Shown piece after piece: positions 10,699 to 22,300 of a DNA stretch of 64,000 nucleotides. The DNA lies in assembly GCA_030141605.1 (NCBI GenBank), contig JAQGDQ010000597.1, positions 1-64,000 on the forward strand, in the 5' to 3' direction. Source of the DNA: Tubiluchus corallicola. Its lineage: Eukaryota; Priapulida; Priapulimorpha; Priapulimorphida; Tubiluchidae. The notes under the pieces are model-generated. The model did not search any database. It was not told the origin of the DNA and saw nothing but the letters and a program-made list of their open reading frames with translations. The position numbers and the translations under genes are program-made. Position 1 is the stretch's first letter, and the number at the start of each line of letters is the position of its first letter.

Positions 10699-10812
10699 TC
10701 AAGCTCGTTTGCACTTTCCCGATGCATTAAAATCGTCGGCTTTATCGCATGTCAGTCCTTCTACGCAACCACCGTATATGTTCCACGGACCTCCACACTT
10801 GTCTCCTGGTCC
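10699..10812 (-). CDS. IGFBP-domain gene exon 3 (last)
   Basis: 37 codons plus TGA after acceptor TTCACATAG, phase 0. It encodes the second half of the IGFBP domain: [16 protein letters not shown], then GLTC and GKC, with four cysteines. The chain ends three residues after the last cysteine. Confidence 0.9.
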   Translation of the reverse strand, partial: GPGDKCGGPWNIYGGCVEGLTCDKADDFNASGKCKRA

Positions 10813-13711
10813 CTATGTGAAAACGAAAATTTATTTCTGTTCTCTAATTTTGTTGATATCTACACCAATGCACATCTACAAAAGTGAGAAGAGATGGCAT
10901 AGGCGTACCTGAGGAAGTTTCGCAAAGTGAGCAGAAGGAATTTGCCCTTGAAAATTTTCTTACTTGCCCTAGCTTAATTGATTTCCAGATAAGTGCAAAA
11001 AACAGGATATATAGGATTATAGACTGACAAGATAAAAAACAAAACATTTATAGGCCTGTGAAAATAATCCAGTCAAAAATAGTCATTAGAGAAACATAAA
11101 GATTTCAGTAAATTGTGGCCACACTAATAATACACTTTATTAACAAAATTCAAATTTAACTGTTACACTTTACATTTCAAATTAAGTTACAAATCATAAC
11201 AAAAATAATCACATAATTCACAGCACTTTGAATGAGTAATCTCACATACAGGCCTATATAAAAAACAAGAAAAAGGGGACCACCCTTTGTGCTACCTGCT
11301 GATAGGTGGTCACCGATCAGCGGTGACACTTCCTTTTTATAGGCAAGGTTAACTAAACGCATGGTTAACACATGCGTGAACGAAGCATACGATCTAAATA
11401 ATATTGTAAGGCCACAAAAGAAGCCAGACTTGGTTTAAAGCGGATTATCCGACAACAATTTCAGTCAAGCTTTAAACCACTAATCTGGGAAGTGTCTTTT
11501 GTATCATATCTGTTACATCACGCACTGAAGGGCTAACTTTTTATAAAAGTTTTGTATCGCAAAAAACAAGACGCTCATAACGTTGAACACGATTTGTTCA
11601 AAGCAAAACCGGACACAATCTTAAACTGTATGTCAAAACAATCTACTGTCTAAAATATTGAAAGGAAACATACTATGTTTTCCAGAATGCCTGACGTGAA
11701 AAAATTATTATCACACAATCGCAATTTCATGTTCCCGTCACTAACTCTTCGCCATTCTTTAGTTAGACGGGCACTAGTACCTGCATTTCGAAAACGCATT
11801 GCACAAAAAATACGTGCTGTACCTCTCAATTCAGATGTGTTAGTTTGTTATGAACTACACACGTTTGACAGCTCATGCGGTAAATTTGAAAATTGAGTTT
11901 TTATCTTTAAACTTGCATAGTTTTAGTACAACGCACTGAATCTCTTACAGCAGCACTGTACTTCAATTTTCATTTTCGCAAACACGTGCAACACACTCGT
12001 GGAATATTTTGCTGTTGAAAATTATGTTAGTTTGTAATGTCATCAACACTTGGGCTCACCCACTGTTACTTAAGTTTTTAGTCTGTTATTGAATTATCAA
12101 AAACGCTTTTAATTGTGTTAAAATGTATACTTTTACCGTACTTGAAGACGGGATAATATATGAAAAATTATCCTGTCTTCCTTTGATTATAAAAGTTAGC
12201 CACAAAAATGAATAGATAGTGTGTGGACACTTTCATCTGTAACAGTTACTTACGTTTATACACTTGTCACAACACGCGCATGCATCTTTGCCCACACCAT
12301 ATGGGCAGTCTGCTTCTGTGAGTTTAGGTCTGTTAGTTTCCTTGCAGAAAGCTTCACTTCCACCTAGCCAATTCCAGCAAGGACATGAAAGACTGTAAGC
12401 CCTGCAAAAAATAACCGAAACTGCCAAAAGTAGGCCTACAGTAACGTAACACTAACAAGCAGACAACGACAAAAAATGATAGAATTAATAAAAAAATCCA
12501 CAACAAAGAAAAAAGGAAAACACAACTTTTCAGTTTTCCACTGTGGAAAAGGAAAAGCACAAACAATCACTAAAAAATACAAATTCACTAAAACCACAAA
12601 GCAGAAATACCACAAGTGAAAGAGCACAATTACAGAAAAAGTAGAGTCCACACTAAGTGAAATCCAGAAGAGAAAAAAACATAAAAAACAACAATCAATA
12701 CAACACAATAGCAAAAAACACAAATTGTTGCAAAAACATCGCTTGAGATCTTATCCAAAAATCCAGAAAAGTATAGTAGTTAGTGATTAGTATGCCTTCT
12801 TTCTTTTCACTTGAAGATAGTGTGGTGTTATTCACATTATGGCCGCTAAATGGAATAGTTAATTTATTTTACATTAACCTCTACAAAGCCAGTGCTAACC
12901 TGATAGATAGTTCACAATTAAATGATAACTGAAACGTCCCAATTTTACTTTTTCTTTATTGTGCGATTTATATTCTCTCGTTTTCTTAGTACACGTATTA
13001 ACTCGACCACATTACCTACAAAACATTGTCTACCATTTTAAAGTTATCATGCGTAAAAATGTCTATGATCGTAAGATGTCAAATTTTAAATTCTGTCAAT
13101 AATATTTTATCCCACATTTTTGCACACTGGAATGAAATTTTAATGTACTTTTAATATATGTATTAGCTTTTCTCTTTTTAATCAACTTTCTCTTACTCGT
13201 AACGCACGTTTCTTAACTCGTAAATTGTGTTTTTTATCTATGTAACTAATTTTACTTTATGTCTTTTGTATATTGTATTTTTGTATACGTATGTATGTCT
13301 ACGAGCTGAAATAAAAGAAAAAATTAAATTAAATATGTTCTGGTCATGTATCTATTAACTTTAACTAGCCACTTATTACACGTTTTCATAGTTTTCCATT
13401 CATTTTGCCAACCATTCCCTAATTAATTGATTTATTCTTTTATTTATTCGTTTATTTAATCAATCGCTTATTGATTAGGTTGTTTATTTGTTTGTCCGCG
13501 CACTCACTCAATCATTCTTTTTCGTTCCTTCTTTTATTTAGATATTAGTTTAATAATTTCTCCTTTGTTCAATCGACCAGTTCGTTTCCAGTTTTTCAGT
13601 AACCATTCTTTCACTCATTCATTCGCAATATTTATATTAGTCTAATGATGATTAAACTTACTCTGCTACCAAAACTGCCGCAACTACTGCAAGAAGGAAA
13701 ACGGCCTTCAT
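10699..13711 (-). CDS. Secreted single IGFBP-domain (SIBD) protein, 3 exons
   Basis: Join of 13662-13711, 12254-12401 and 10699-10812, complement: 312 nt, 103 residues plus TGA. Introns are GT-AG with phases 2 and 0. Residues 1-16 are a signal peptide ([16 protein letters not shown]). The rest is one IGFBP N-terminal domain with 12 cysteines, including the core ACACCDKC (canonical form GCGCCxxC) and [11 protein letters not shown]...GLTC...GKC. There is no C-terminal thyroglobulin-type domain, which marks the short SIBD class known from invertebrates. That class is secreted and has been linked to insulin-like or immune roles; the role here is not shown. A TATA box and a poly(A) signal are in good positions. 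The upstream flank carries a 1.3-kb hAT-like element. Confidence 0.92.
11601..12187 (+). repeat. Dispersed repeat family B, copy 1
   Basis: About 590 bases repeated in the same orientation at 45773-46368. Shared words include AATATTGAAAGGAAACATAC, TAGACGGGCACTAG, CATTTCGAAAACGCATTGCA and ACTCGTGGAATATTT. It lies in intron 2 of the IGFBP-domain gene. No terminal repeats or coding capacity are recognised. Confidence 0.85.
12254..12401 (-). CDS. IGFBP-domain gene exon 2
   Basis: 49 residues after acceptor TTTTGCAG, ending at donor GTAAGT in phase 0. It encodes [15 protein letters not shown] and ACACCDKC, which is the first half of the IGFBP domain with eight cysteines. Its leading G completes the Glu codon begun in exon 1. 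Confidence 0.9.
13662..13711 (-). CDS. IGFBP-domain gene exon 1 (signal peptide)
   Basis: ATG at 13711; 16 codons plus two bases before donor GTAAGT. It encodes a short, strongly hydrophobic signal peptide. Phase 2 matches exon 2 exactly. Confidence 0.88.
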
Positions 13712-13795
13712 CTTTCAGTTGAGAAAAACTGGTAAAAGCTTCAGATAAAACGCCTCTCTTCAAGTAGCAGTGTTCCGGAGTCGCCGTGGTGTGGA

Positions 13796-13802
13796 CTTTA
13801 TA
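13796..13802 (-). promoter_or_regulatory. TATA box of the IGFBP-domain gene
   Basis: CACTATAAAGTCC on minus, about 90 bases upstream of the ATG, in a locally GC-richer stretch. This spacing would place the transcription start near 13770. Confidence 0.55.
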
Positions 13803-13910
13803 GTGGGCATCTATATTAGACACTGCAAAGTGGCCCCTATATCTGCCCGTGGCACAGTGGCACCCTTAATGCAAAATCCATTATCATTGGGCCTAAATCA
13901 GGGCAATGGT

Positions 13911-15226
13911 CAGGGCACTTTATTTATGACTTTAGTCATAAATTGCATAAATAGCTTATTTAATACTAATTTCAGATTTTATTTATGACTATTTATGACG
14001 TGTCAAATTTTGACCAAAAATGCCATCCTGAGCTAAAAGAAATACATATTTTTAATCAGAATCTTGTATTTTGCCTTTCTTCGTTCTTCATTACATTAAA
14101 ATGTAATAAAAATGTCTACTTTCATCATTCCAAGGCCTGAAGTTTCTCGTATTGTTTTGCATGCAGGCATCCCTCCAGACTGAAATCCGTGATCGTGTTT
14201 ATAATAATTATAGTATCGGTTTTAATTTGTTTAGGATGACCTATAAAATTACTGCTCATAAAAATCAATCTATTAATTAATTCGTACAGTCACAATTCGT
14301 AGCCACAATTAGTACAAGTAAATAATGTATTTTTTTAAATATCGATTTTAAATTTAATGTTGGAAAATACTATTGGCTATTACATCTTTCTAGGGAACCG
14401 TCACGTATGTTTTCTAATTAAAATTACATTAAGCAAAATAACTAAACAAGAAAAACAGTTAAATTTTAATGACAATGAAGCAACAAATTCTCCCAAAGAT
14501 AAAATATGCTCAAATTCTAGCAGACGGCATTATTCTTATTTCTTGAGGATGAGGCAGTAAGGCACGGGAAACGCTTGCGGCAAACTCGAGCTAAAACCTA
14601 CACCCAAGCCATTGACTTACGCCGCTTAGGGGTAAGCATCGAAGTTCGGTTCGATTCGAATTCGAAAGTCACAAATTCGGTTCGATTCGAATTCGCTTTC
14701 TGGTAGAGAATGCTCACCCCTAACGCCGCTAGGATGAGAAAGGCACTGAAATGAACGTGCAAAGAAAAGAATTAGAAGTGTAGATTTCTGTTATTGTGCA
14801 GAGCGTAGGTTTGAGGCGGCAGAACTTTAGGACATTAAAATAGGTAAGCTGTCTTTAATTCAAATTTTCGATGGAACGACAACGATTCTGTCGGTGCCTA
14901 TTTATTTTTTCGCGGTAACGCGCTCATTTACTTTTTATTATTTAGGTTACTTCTAGACGAGTTAATGACAGATAAACGCATCAGTTAGACAGTCTCAGTT
15001 ACTGTGTTAGTCCACCAAACAGTCACGCGCAAGCTTCTTATGGACTGCCTGTGTGTGTGGGAGAGAGAGAGAGAGAGAGACGGTGGAAACAGTTTTCTGT
15101 ACTGAATTTTTTGTTCCATTCATCGGGAAATGATTATTTTTCTTTCGTTATTTATGACAAATTTGAAATCTTATTTATGACTATTTATGACTATTTTGCA
15201 AGAAAAGTCATAAATAAAGTGCCCTG
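13911..15226. mobile_element. hAT-like non-autonomous DNA transposon, 1.3 kb
   Basis: A perfect 23-bp terminal inverted repeat starts CAGGGCACTTTATTTATGAC at 13911 and ends with its reverse complement at 15226. Both sides carry the identical 8-bp target duplication GCAATGGT (13903-13910 and 15227-15234). CAGGG ends and 8-bp duplications are the hallmarks of hAT elements. Subterminal TATTTATGACTATTTATGAC motifs occur near 13977 and 15170. No transposase frame is visible, so it depends on an enzyme from elsewhere. A smaller element is nested inside at 14627-14722. Confidence 0.92.
14627..14722. mobile_element. Nested 96-bp hAT-like MITE
   Basis: The ends TAGGGGTAAGCAT and ATGCTCACCCCTA form an inverted repeat with one mismatch. 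Both sides carry the identical 8-bp target duplication ACGCCGCT (14619-14626 and 14723-14730). Inside are two direct copies of TTCGGTTCGATTCGAATTCG. It inserted into the larger element at 13911-15226 after that element had arrived. Confidence 0.9.
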
Positions 15227-16750
15227 GCAATGGTTCAAGGCACGATTTTCGATATGTGGGCTTCTAATTGCTGTTAAAATTCGAGTCACATCCTGGTCAG
15301 CTGAAGTGCTAGATCTGCAGGTCTACTTTTATCCGCCACTTTCGATTTTTAACGTTTTAACAGAATGCGGACCATTATAACTGTTCAACTTGCATTAGGA
15401 CAAAGTGATACCTCTATTGCTTCGGTAGTCACCGTTGTCATCATCATCATTGCCGCCATAGTCGTCGGTCGTAGTCGTTGTAGTTGTTACTATCATTTAA
15501 TAATAGAGAACAAGCATGTTTGTATGTATACAATCATCGTAGTTGTAGTCGTCGTCGCCATCATCACCGTCGTCTTAGTACTGAAACACAATGTACACGT
15601 GTACGTGGTCGTCGTACATTTCATTATCTATATTTAGGCCTAACTATAGGCCTGACTACTTAATTTGCTGTCTGGCATCATTTCTCATTTTAATTTCAAA
15701 ATTAAATTTCCCAGTGATATTTGCATTGATGGGAAGTAATGAGCGTACATTTGGTTTTATTATAGCTGATTGATAACTGATTTGCTTTCATCCAAATGAC
15801 GCACGTATATTTTCAATTTCTATGTTGATTGGCCAGCCCTTCCCGTTTGATTGGCGACACATCGTAGTAAATTTTAACTAACGTTGTACGTTGGGATAAA
15901 CAATAAATGATTTGATTTGATTTGATCTCGGATTGAACAGCCATTAACAATGTGCACTACTGACTCGGCTAGAAGAGCCCATTTAGAATGAGAACTGACA
16001 CTAAAATTAATGAATTACATGTGTTAACAAAATGCCACAGCATATATTCTGTAAGTGCATGAGAAATTTCCTTGTCTAGTGCCTTGACAACTTCTTTTTG
16101 CATTATTTAGATGTAAAAATGTTAAATCACATGCATTGGAGAATAAATTCGTCCATAATTAATTCTAGGAAAAACCTCAAACTGATCAATAAGTAACATG
16201 TCAACTAAATTCCCTCCAGAGAGAGGGAGACGGGGAGAGAGAGAAAAGCGAAAGAACAAAGGATGGACAAAAATTGCACACTGCGTGAAATCATGTTGCC
16301 AACGTAGCGAGCAGCGATGCAAATGCTTGCTCGACTGGATTTTGCTAGTTGATTGATTAGTAGTATGTACCTGTGACATTTAGGCCACAGTTTCAATTAG
16401 CAGTATGTACGTGCAAAGTTATACAACACCAAGCTGGGGGTGGGGTGGGATGATCATTGTGTTCAATGTTCTTTCTGAGCAGTTTTATTTGCATTCGCTG
16501 GACACCTCTGAACTTGGCGAAGACACCTCTTCCAGTTTATTAGCACATTTCAGTAAACGATAACTAAATTGATCCCAGTCCCACCACAACCACCTGTAAT
16601 GAGTTGGCTCTGCCACCACAGTGCTTACTAACCTCACTACACCAGACCACATGCCAATTCACATCACATTACATACTAGTAGCATGATTTGTAGTCATGT
16701 AGGAGAAGCCACTGTAACAGCTGAAGACGCGCTCTTAACCCCTACCCACA
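15227..16750. other. Intergenic, LINE-like 3' tail, no gene
   Basis: It contains imperfect GTC/CAT triplet stretches (about 15427-15620), a (GA)n-rich patch near 16218-16255, and TAAACAATAAATGATTTGATT followed by further TTGAT units near 15897-15930. The last resembles the tandem tail of a plus-strand non-LTR retrotransposon. No domain-bearing frame is seen. Confidence 0.4.
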
Positions 16751-16754
16751 AAAC

Positions 16755-17460
16755 AGAAGTAACCGAGTGCAATTTGATAAAGCCAAAAATAATGATATAA
16801 ATAACTACATGTTAAGCCGTCTATATTTATCCGCGATCCAAGTGCCATATAGTGCTATACTGTGTGACAATATTAGTTGTCAGCACACTGATCATCTGAC
16901 AAGTCTGAATGTCTATAGCAGCATCATTAAAACGCTTGATAAAGGTGCAGATCAGTCATTTCCCGAGAAAGGTACACCACGTGTTCATCCAAAACATATC
17001 GCCGGCTGGAATGATTTGATAGAGGATAAGTATGAATTATCTAAACATGTTTTTCATCTGTGGGTCAATAATGGAAGACCTAGACATGGCGTCCTAGTTG
17101 ATGAGATGCGACGCACAAGTACCAATTTTAAGCGACGCACAAGAACAATGTAAACAACAGCACGAACCAATTAGAGCTAGTAAACCTGCTCTCAGTGCAA
17201 CGGATTCTTTTATATTTTGGAACAATGTTAAAAAACAATGTAACACCAGAGTTCCATTCAATACAAAAATAAATAACGCAACCTGACAACATGAAATTTG
17301 TAATATGTGGCATAACTGTTACAAAACATTGCTCAACAGTGCTGACACTCTTCATCGACAGAAAAACTTAGAAGATATTTTAACGAGTACCATTTATACT
17401 AATATACCACGTATATCAGCTCACGAGGTCCAAATAAGTATTAAATCCTTATCTATGTGC
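16755..17460 (+). mobile_element. Non-LTR retrotransposon fragment (ORF2 linker region)
   Basis: The translated sequence, with frameshifts near 17110 and stops near 17285, matches the region between endonuclease and reverse transcriptase of L2/CR1-type LINEs. Recognisable blocks are DNISC, AGWNDLI, FHLWVNNGRPR...VDEMRR, SFIFWNNVKK, NTKINNAT and MWHNCYKTLLNSA. Neither the catalytic YADD block nor an endonuclease is present. It is a dead fragment, and it ends where the 5S-like sequence begins. Confidence 0.75.
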
Positions 17461-17467
17461 AATCCTT

Positions 17468-17587
17468 ATCTACGGCCATATCACGTTGAAAACACCGGTT
17501 CTCGTCTGATCACCGAAGTTAAGCAACGTAGAGCCTGGTTAGTACTTGGATGGGTGACCGCCTAGGAATACCAGGTGCTGTAGGCTT
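17468..17587 (+). pseudogene. 5S rRNA-like sequence, 120 nt, probably pseudogene or SINE head
   Basis: Full-length match to animal 5S rRNA. It includes the internal control region GAAGTTAAGCAACG and TACTTGGATGGGTGACCGCC, and the 3' half CCAGGTGCTGTAGGCTT. The first bases (ATCTACGG) break pairing with the 3' end, and there is no T-run terminator after GGCTT. The DNA continues as a GC-rich tail. I infer a 5S pseudogene or the head of a 5S-derived (SINE3-type) element; a working gene cannot be excluded. Confidence 0.8.
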
Positions 17588-17890
17588 GCGGGATGCCCAC
17601 ACTGTATCTCGGCACTAGGCGGAGGAGCTGTACAAGCAGCCAACGGCTAGAGGGCGGAGGAGGTCAAGCGACCCAACGGCCATGTGTAGAGGAGTAAACC
17701 TTCCAAATCAGGAGTGGAGCCCCGAAGACAGACCAATGCAGCATGCTCACTGACTCTGGCAGCTCCTGCAGCCAACCTGGTGCCAAACGTATCGCTCCGC
17801 TTTCCTTTGGACTACACCAGGGAGGAAGAGAGGGGGTTCCTGTTCTCTGGATCTCCATACACCTTGCCCAGGCGTGGTTCAAATTTTTTG
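17588..17890 (+). mobile_element. GC-rich tail linked to the 5S-like sequence
   Basis: About 300 bases directly after the 5S match, GC-rich against AT-rich flanks, running to about CAGGCGTGGTTC. It could be the body of a 5S-headed SINE or a piece of 5S spacer. No coding signal is convincing. No flanking target duplication was found by eye. Confidence 0.4.
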
Positions 17891-18833
17891 ATTATAGTTT
17901 GAATCACATAAAAATTGCATACAATAAAGGCATCCGCAAGCCATTTCAGCTACAATATGACTGTTCTGCAAAGGGAATGGGTTTTAAATATCGTATTTTG
18001 ACACTATAATTCGAAAATGTACGTACTCGCTTAAAAACAGGCTGCCAAATAGTTGCAATACTTTAGCACAAAATATATAGAATAGTGACTGCAGGTACAA
18101 ATCTAAAATTCACCAGTACTGGGTTAAAGTTTTATATATATCAAACAGGCTATTAAGACTTTATTATATTTTTATTACACACTTTTTATTGTATTTACAT
18201 ACTACTGTTTTTAGTACTATTTTCAAACTACTAATGTTTTATTTTTTTATAATGCCTATGCGAACGAAATGTGGAGGGGGGTTATTATATGTGCTGTATA
18301 TAGAAGTGCGTTTTACTAATTTTTTGCATAATGTTGTCTTTACGTTTTTAACTCCTGTTTTGTACATTGAAGAAATTCTGCAGTAAAGGTTTAAATTCAA
18401 TTTTGGATTGCGCTTGGAAACAGCCAAACAGTATAAAAATATTAAAAAATAAAATGGTTTCTGTAAAACATGAACGATAAGCCTATACATGTGCAACAGT
18501 TAATTTAATTTATTTTATGTAGTTAAGCAGTAGCAGCAGTAGTGAGAACATCGCTTAGTAGTATGGATACGTAAGACCCATTTGCGCAAAATCTTCTAAT
18601 AGCATATGAATTCTTCCAATACCCGGTAGTTATCTCAATTGGAACCATAACTGTAATGAGTAGTATTGGCGTGTAGGATTCAAACCATATCTCCAATATG
18701 TTAGAATTACATATTACATGACATTTTCCCAACCTTGTAAAACTTATCAACAGGTTCGATTCCTCTTAAGATAGCGTTTGTCTACTAGTAATTGTAAAAT
18801 GGGGTGCAAAAACAAAACATATTGTAATTTGTT
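17891..18833. other. Intergenic, nothing recognised
   Basis: AT-rich sequence with only short frames and no domain resemblance. Confidence 0.4.
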
Positions 18834-19058
18834 GTAATATACCTTTTTGTAGCTGGTTTATTTAATTAGCATTTTTATGGAATGAGGCTAATAAATTATT
18901 ATTATTATTTGTATCAATAATAAGTATACTATGAGCCACAAACAAAGTATATTGTAATATAACTTTTTGTAGCTGATTTATTTAATTAGCATTTTTATGG
19001 AATGAGGCTAATAAATTATTATTATTATTTGTATCAATAATAAGTATGCTATGAGCCG
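18834..19058 (+). repeat. Tandem duplication, 120-bp unit
   Basis: Two near-identical units carry CTTTTTGTAGCTG, ATGGAATGAGGCTAATAAA and an (ATT)n stretch, each ending in GTATCAATAATAAGTAT. The AATAAATTATTATTATT part looks like the 3' tail of a non-LTR retrotransposon, so this may be two tails in tandem. Confidence 0.85.
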
Positions 19059-19169
19059 CGAAACGTGCACGTGGTGACGCGGAGCAAGGGAGAGAGCCGG
19101 GGCAGCAAACGCCGGGTGTGCTTAAGGCACAAACACAACTTAATCCGGCCTTGTTTAAACTGCTTCATT

Positions 19170-19307
19170 CCATAACGATTAACGTTGTGTCTTTTGCAGT
19201 CGCTTAATGTTATCTTTTGGTACCAGCCTGTAAGTTAACCATAACGATTAGCGTTGTGTCTTTTGCAGTCGCTTAATGTTATCTTTTGGTACCAGCCTGT
19301 AAGTTAA
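19170..19307 (+). repeat. Tandem duplication, 69-bp unit with exon-like core
   Basis: Two units, one base different near the start. Each contains TTTTGCAG, then 30 bases (19200-19229 and 19269-19298) open in one frame as SLNVIFWYQP, then GTAAGTTA. Each unit therefore looks like a duplicated micro-exon with both splice sites. No parent gene was found on the plus strand. Confidence 0.8.
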
Positions 19308-22300
19308 AACTATCAAGTTGTATTGTAGTACCATTGTCTCATTACATGTCATGACTGTCACAGTTCATAAAAAACTCAATCAAGCATGAAGCATAACCTC
19401 AACTAAGATTGCAACAAAAATGTTTTGTGGATATTGCCAACAATTTGAGTGGGCTAACTACAGATGAATGTGTACCTGCGTCTTATGACAGTTCAAGAGC
19501 ATGAAAGTGACTGTTAAATAAACATGTTTTGTATGCGAGCTTTGCTGCCTCAAATAAACTGTATTTACCTCAATTTCACATTGCAAATACGTATGCTTCT
19601 ACACTGTATACAAATGGCTACCGATTTTCCTTATATGTATAGCACATTCAATTAATTTTAAAGTTGAGTTAAAGTTGTATAGCAAAACAAAATGCAGTCA
19701 TAAAATAAAATAAGTGGATATTTATACCGTTAGTAAAAAATCTTTATATATTGCTAACGTTTAATGCACATTGCACAATAAATAATAATTGACTAAAACA
19801 ACTTTAGAAAGATTTCCACTTTTCACCCAAGGCTGTTACAATTTACACTTTTACAGATTTGACAAACAAAACAAACCCAAATATATCAACAATTAAGCAA
19901 ACAGTTAAGAAACAGAACAAACGCCAAGATTAGACAGAAAGACAATATTTTAAAAAAGTCAATGATGCATGCAAATCACACAAAAATATACACCTAACAG
20001 CACAACGGGTATAAAATTATTAAAATTAATGACAGATAACAGACTACTTAAATTGGTAGCCATTCGTGTACAGTATAGCATGCAAGACGGCAGCACTCAT
20101 GTCAGACATAACAGGCCATGGTTACTGGTTAATTTCTAGTTTGTGCCTTAATTGTTAGAGGAGTTTTCAAGTTTCATTAATTAACAGTTTATGAAATTCT
20201 TCAAAATTCAAAGTGCAGAATGTGAATTGATTAATTAATTAATTAGGCAAGAGAAAGAATTATGAACCATTAATATGTGTGCACAGAATAAAATAAAAAT
20301 GATCTATCCAACCATTCCCGACTGATTCTGTTCACTTGTTTTATCGAAGATAAACGATTTTCTTGCCAGGGGGCTCTGGGGTAAAGATGTGGTGGCGTAA
20401 CAGCGTTTTCGCAGTGGTAATGGACGGAACCCAGAAACGTGGTGGGCACGGTGTCGTGGCTCGCACCCGATGGTGTGCGCATGACAGCGTGGACGGGAGC
20501 TGCCACCTATGATGGCGTGTGCACGCTCCATTGTTTCTGGCAATGTGGCTGTTCTTTGGTCTTGCAGATTTCCTGAAACAGTTTTGTCATTGAAAAATTG
20601 TCTCCAGGTTGCATTAGCTTTTAAGCCAAGAACAAAATTGAAATCTTACAATCCTCCAATATTAAGACCAATTAATAATTAGTTAAGAAACTACAAACAT
20701 GAGCCTAGTTCACAATGCTATCTGACTGTACGTTTATGGCACAAAGGACTAGGCATTGAATCAGAATGTCAGATTGCTGAGGATACATGTAGTCTTTTTT
20801 AGATAAATACTTGGATGCATTTTTCCAAAGATGCGGACCTTCGAAATCCAAGCGCATAAGAACTTATTACGATTACCTATAGAACTTATTCTACTTAAAT
20901 ATAAAGTACAGAACTCTATTAAATTGTTCAATAGTTAAGTATCAGCAAACACCATCGCAGTTCGAACGAATGAAACAGAGAAATTTTAAAAACCGATTAT
21001 GTCATCAAGGAAACAATTTGCATAAGTTTATAAGCAAGTAGCACAATTAGCATCAGGTCAAGCCAACACCAAGCAGCTAACAAATTATTTAAATTTTTAC
21101 ACATTTTGACATGCTTATTAATTTGGTTGACAGTATCTCTCTTTTCCAAATACCTTGCGCTGAAGCCAGAAAATCCATGAACGTCTCAACACTCCAGCAA
21201 CTGCGCAAACACCAAACATACACATCAAAAGTCAAACAAAAAACACCAGTGCTAAGTGTTTTTAAAATGTATTAATAAAGGCCGCAGACCAACCTAAAGA
21301 TGCATACAAGAGACGGCGCACAGACCCGCCTACATGGTTATACGGGGTCTAAACGAATACAATAAATACACAATGTCATTAAAATTTACAAACCGACCCC
21401 AGCGCCTATCATCTACATAATTATAATAGTAATAATTTACAAGCAAAATGCAAAGGGCCCTTAGTATAATACAATGTTAACAGTGTGGCCCGTATTGAAG
21501 CAATGCTTACACTTTAAACAACTTCTGGAAACTCTTAAAGAAAGTCGAAGGTCTACTAAAACCGGTCGTTTTCTTGCTTTTTAAAACAAAACAGTCTTCA
21601 TCATAGTTACAGTACATTTTTCAATCAAAAATATCAAAACAAATTAACATCAACTGATAAAAAATTACAAGAATTAGAAAGAATAATAACTTGCAATGCT
21701 AAAATTCAAAAAAAGGAATGAAAGACAAAAATTTTCTGGGGACGCAAACTGTTCGACTTTTCTAAACTAACTAAAACAAATAATCAGAGAGAAGATATCC
21801 TTTATTTAAAATAAAAATTTTCAGCATATGCTGTGTTTACCTGTCTTGAGAACAGATTTCTTTATATAATTTTGCCTGCTCAATGTCTACAATAGACGTA
21901 ATGAGCTCTCGATAATGATGATGATGATAAAAAGGATCATTTCCTAATGTTCAAGTCAGTTAACTTTAATTTGTCCACTATGGCAAAGTGCATAGATGAT
22001 ACGTACTGCTTATATTAAAATTTGAAATAAACACAGTACAGAAATGTACCGCAAGAGCAGCACTGCCACCTACAGGTCATCGTCAACACCTCAATATGTA
22101 CAGTATTAACTACATAATTTACCATAGACGAGCTGCGGTAATATCTTCTGCCTTTCCTCCCATGCTGCCAACTAGTGGTGGTACTTGTAACTTTGAACAA
22201 CTTTCAAGATTACATAACTGCCATGACTTGATCAAATATAATTTGCATAGTAACTTTGAGAACATATGAGTCCAAAAATTTGAGTCGCAAAATGTGGCTG

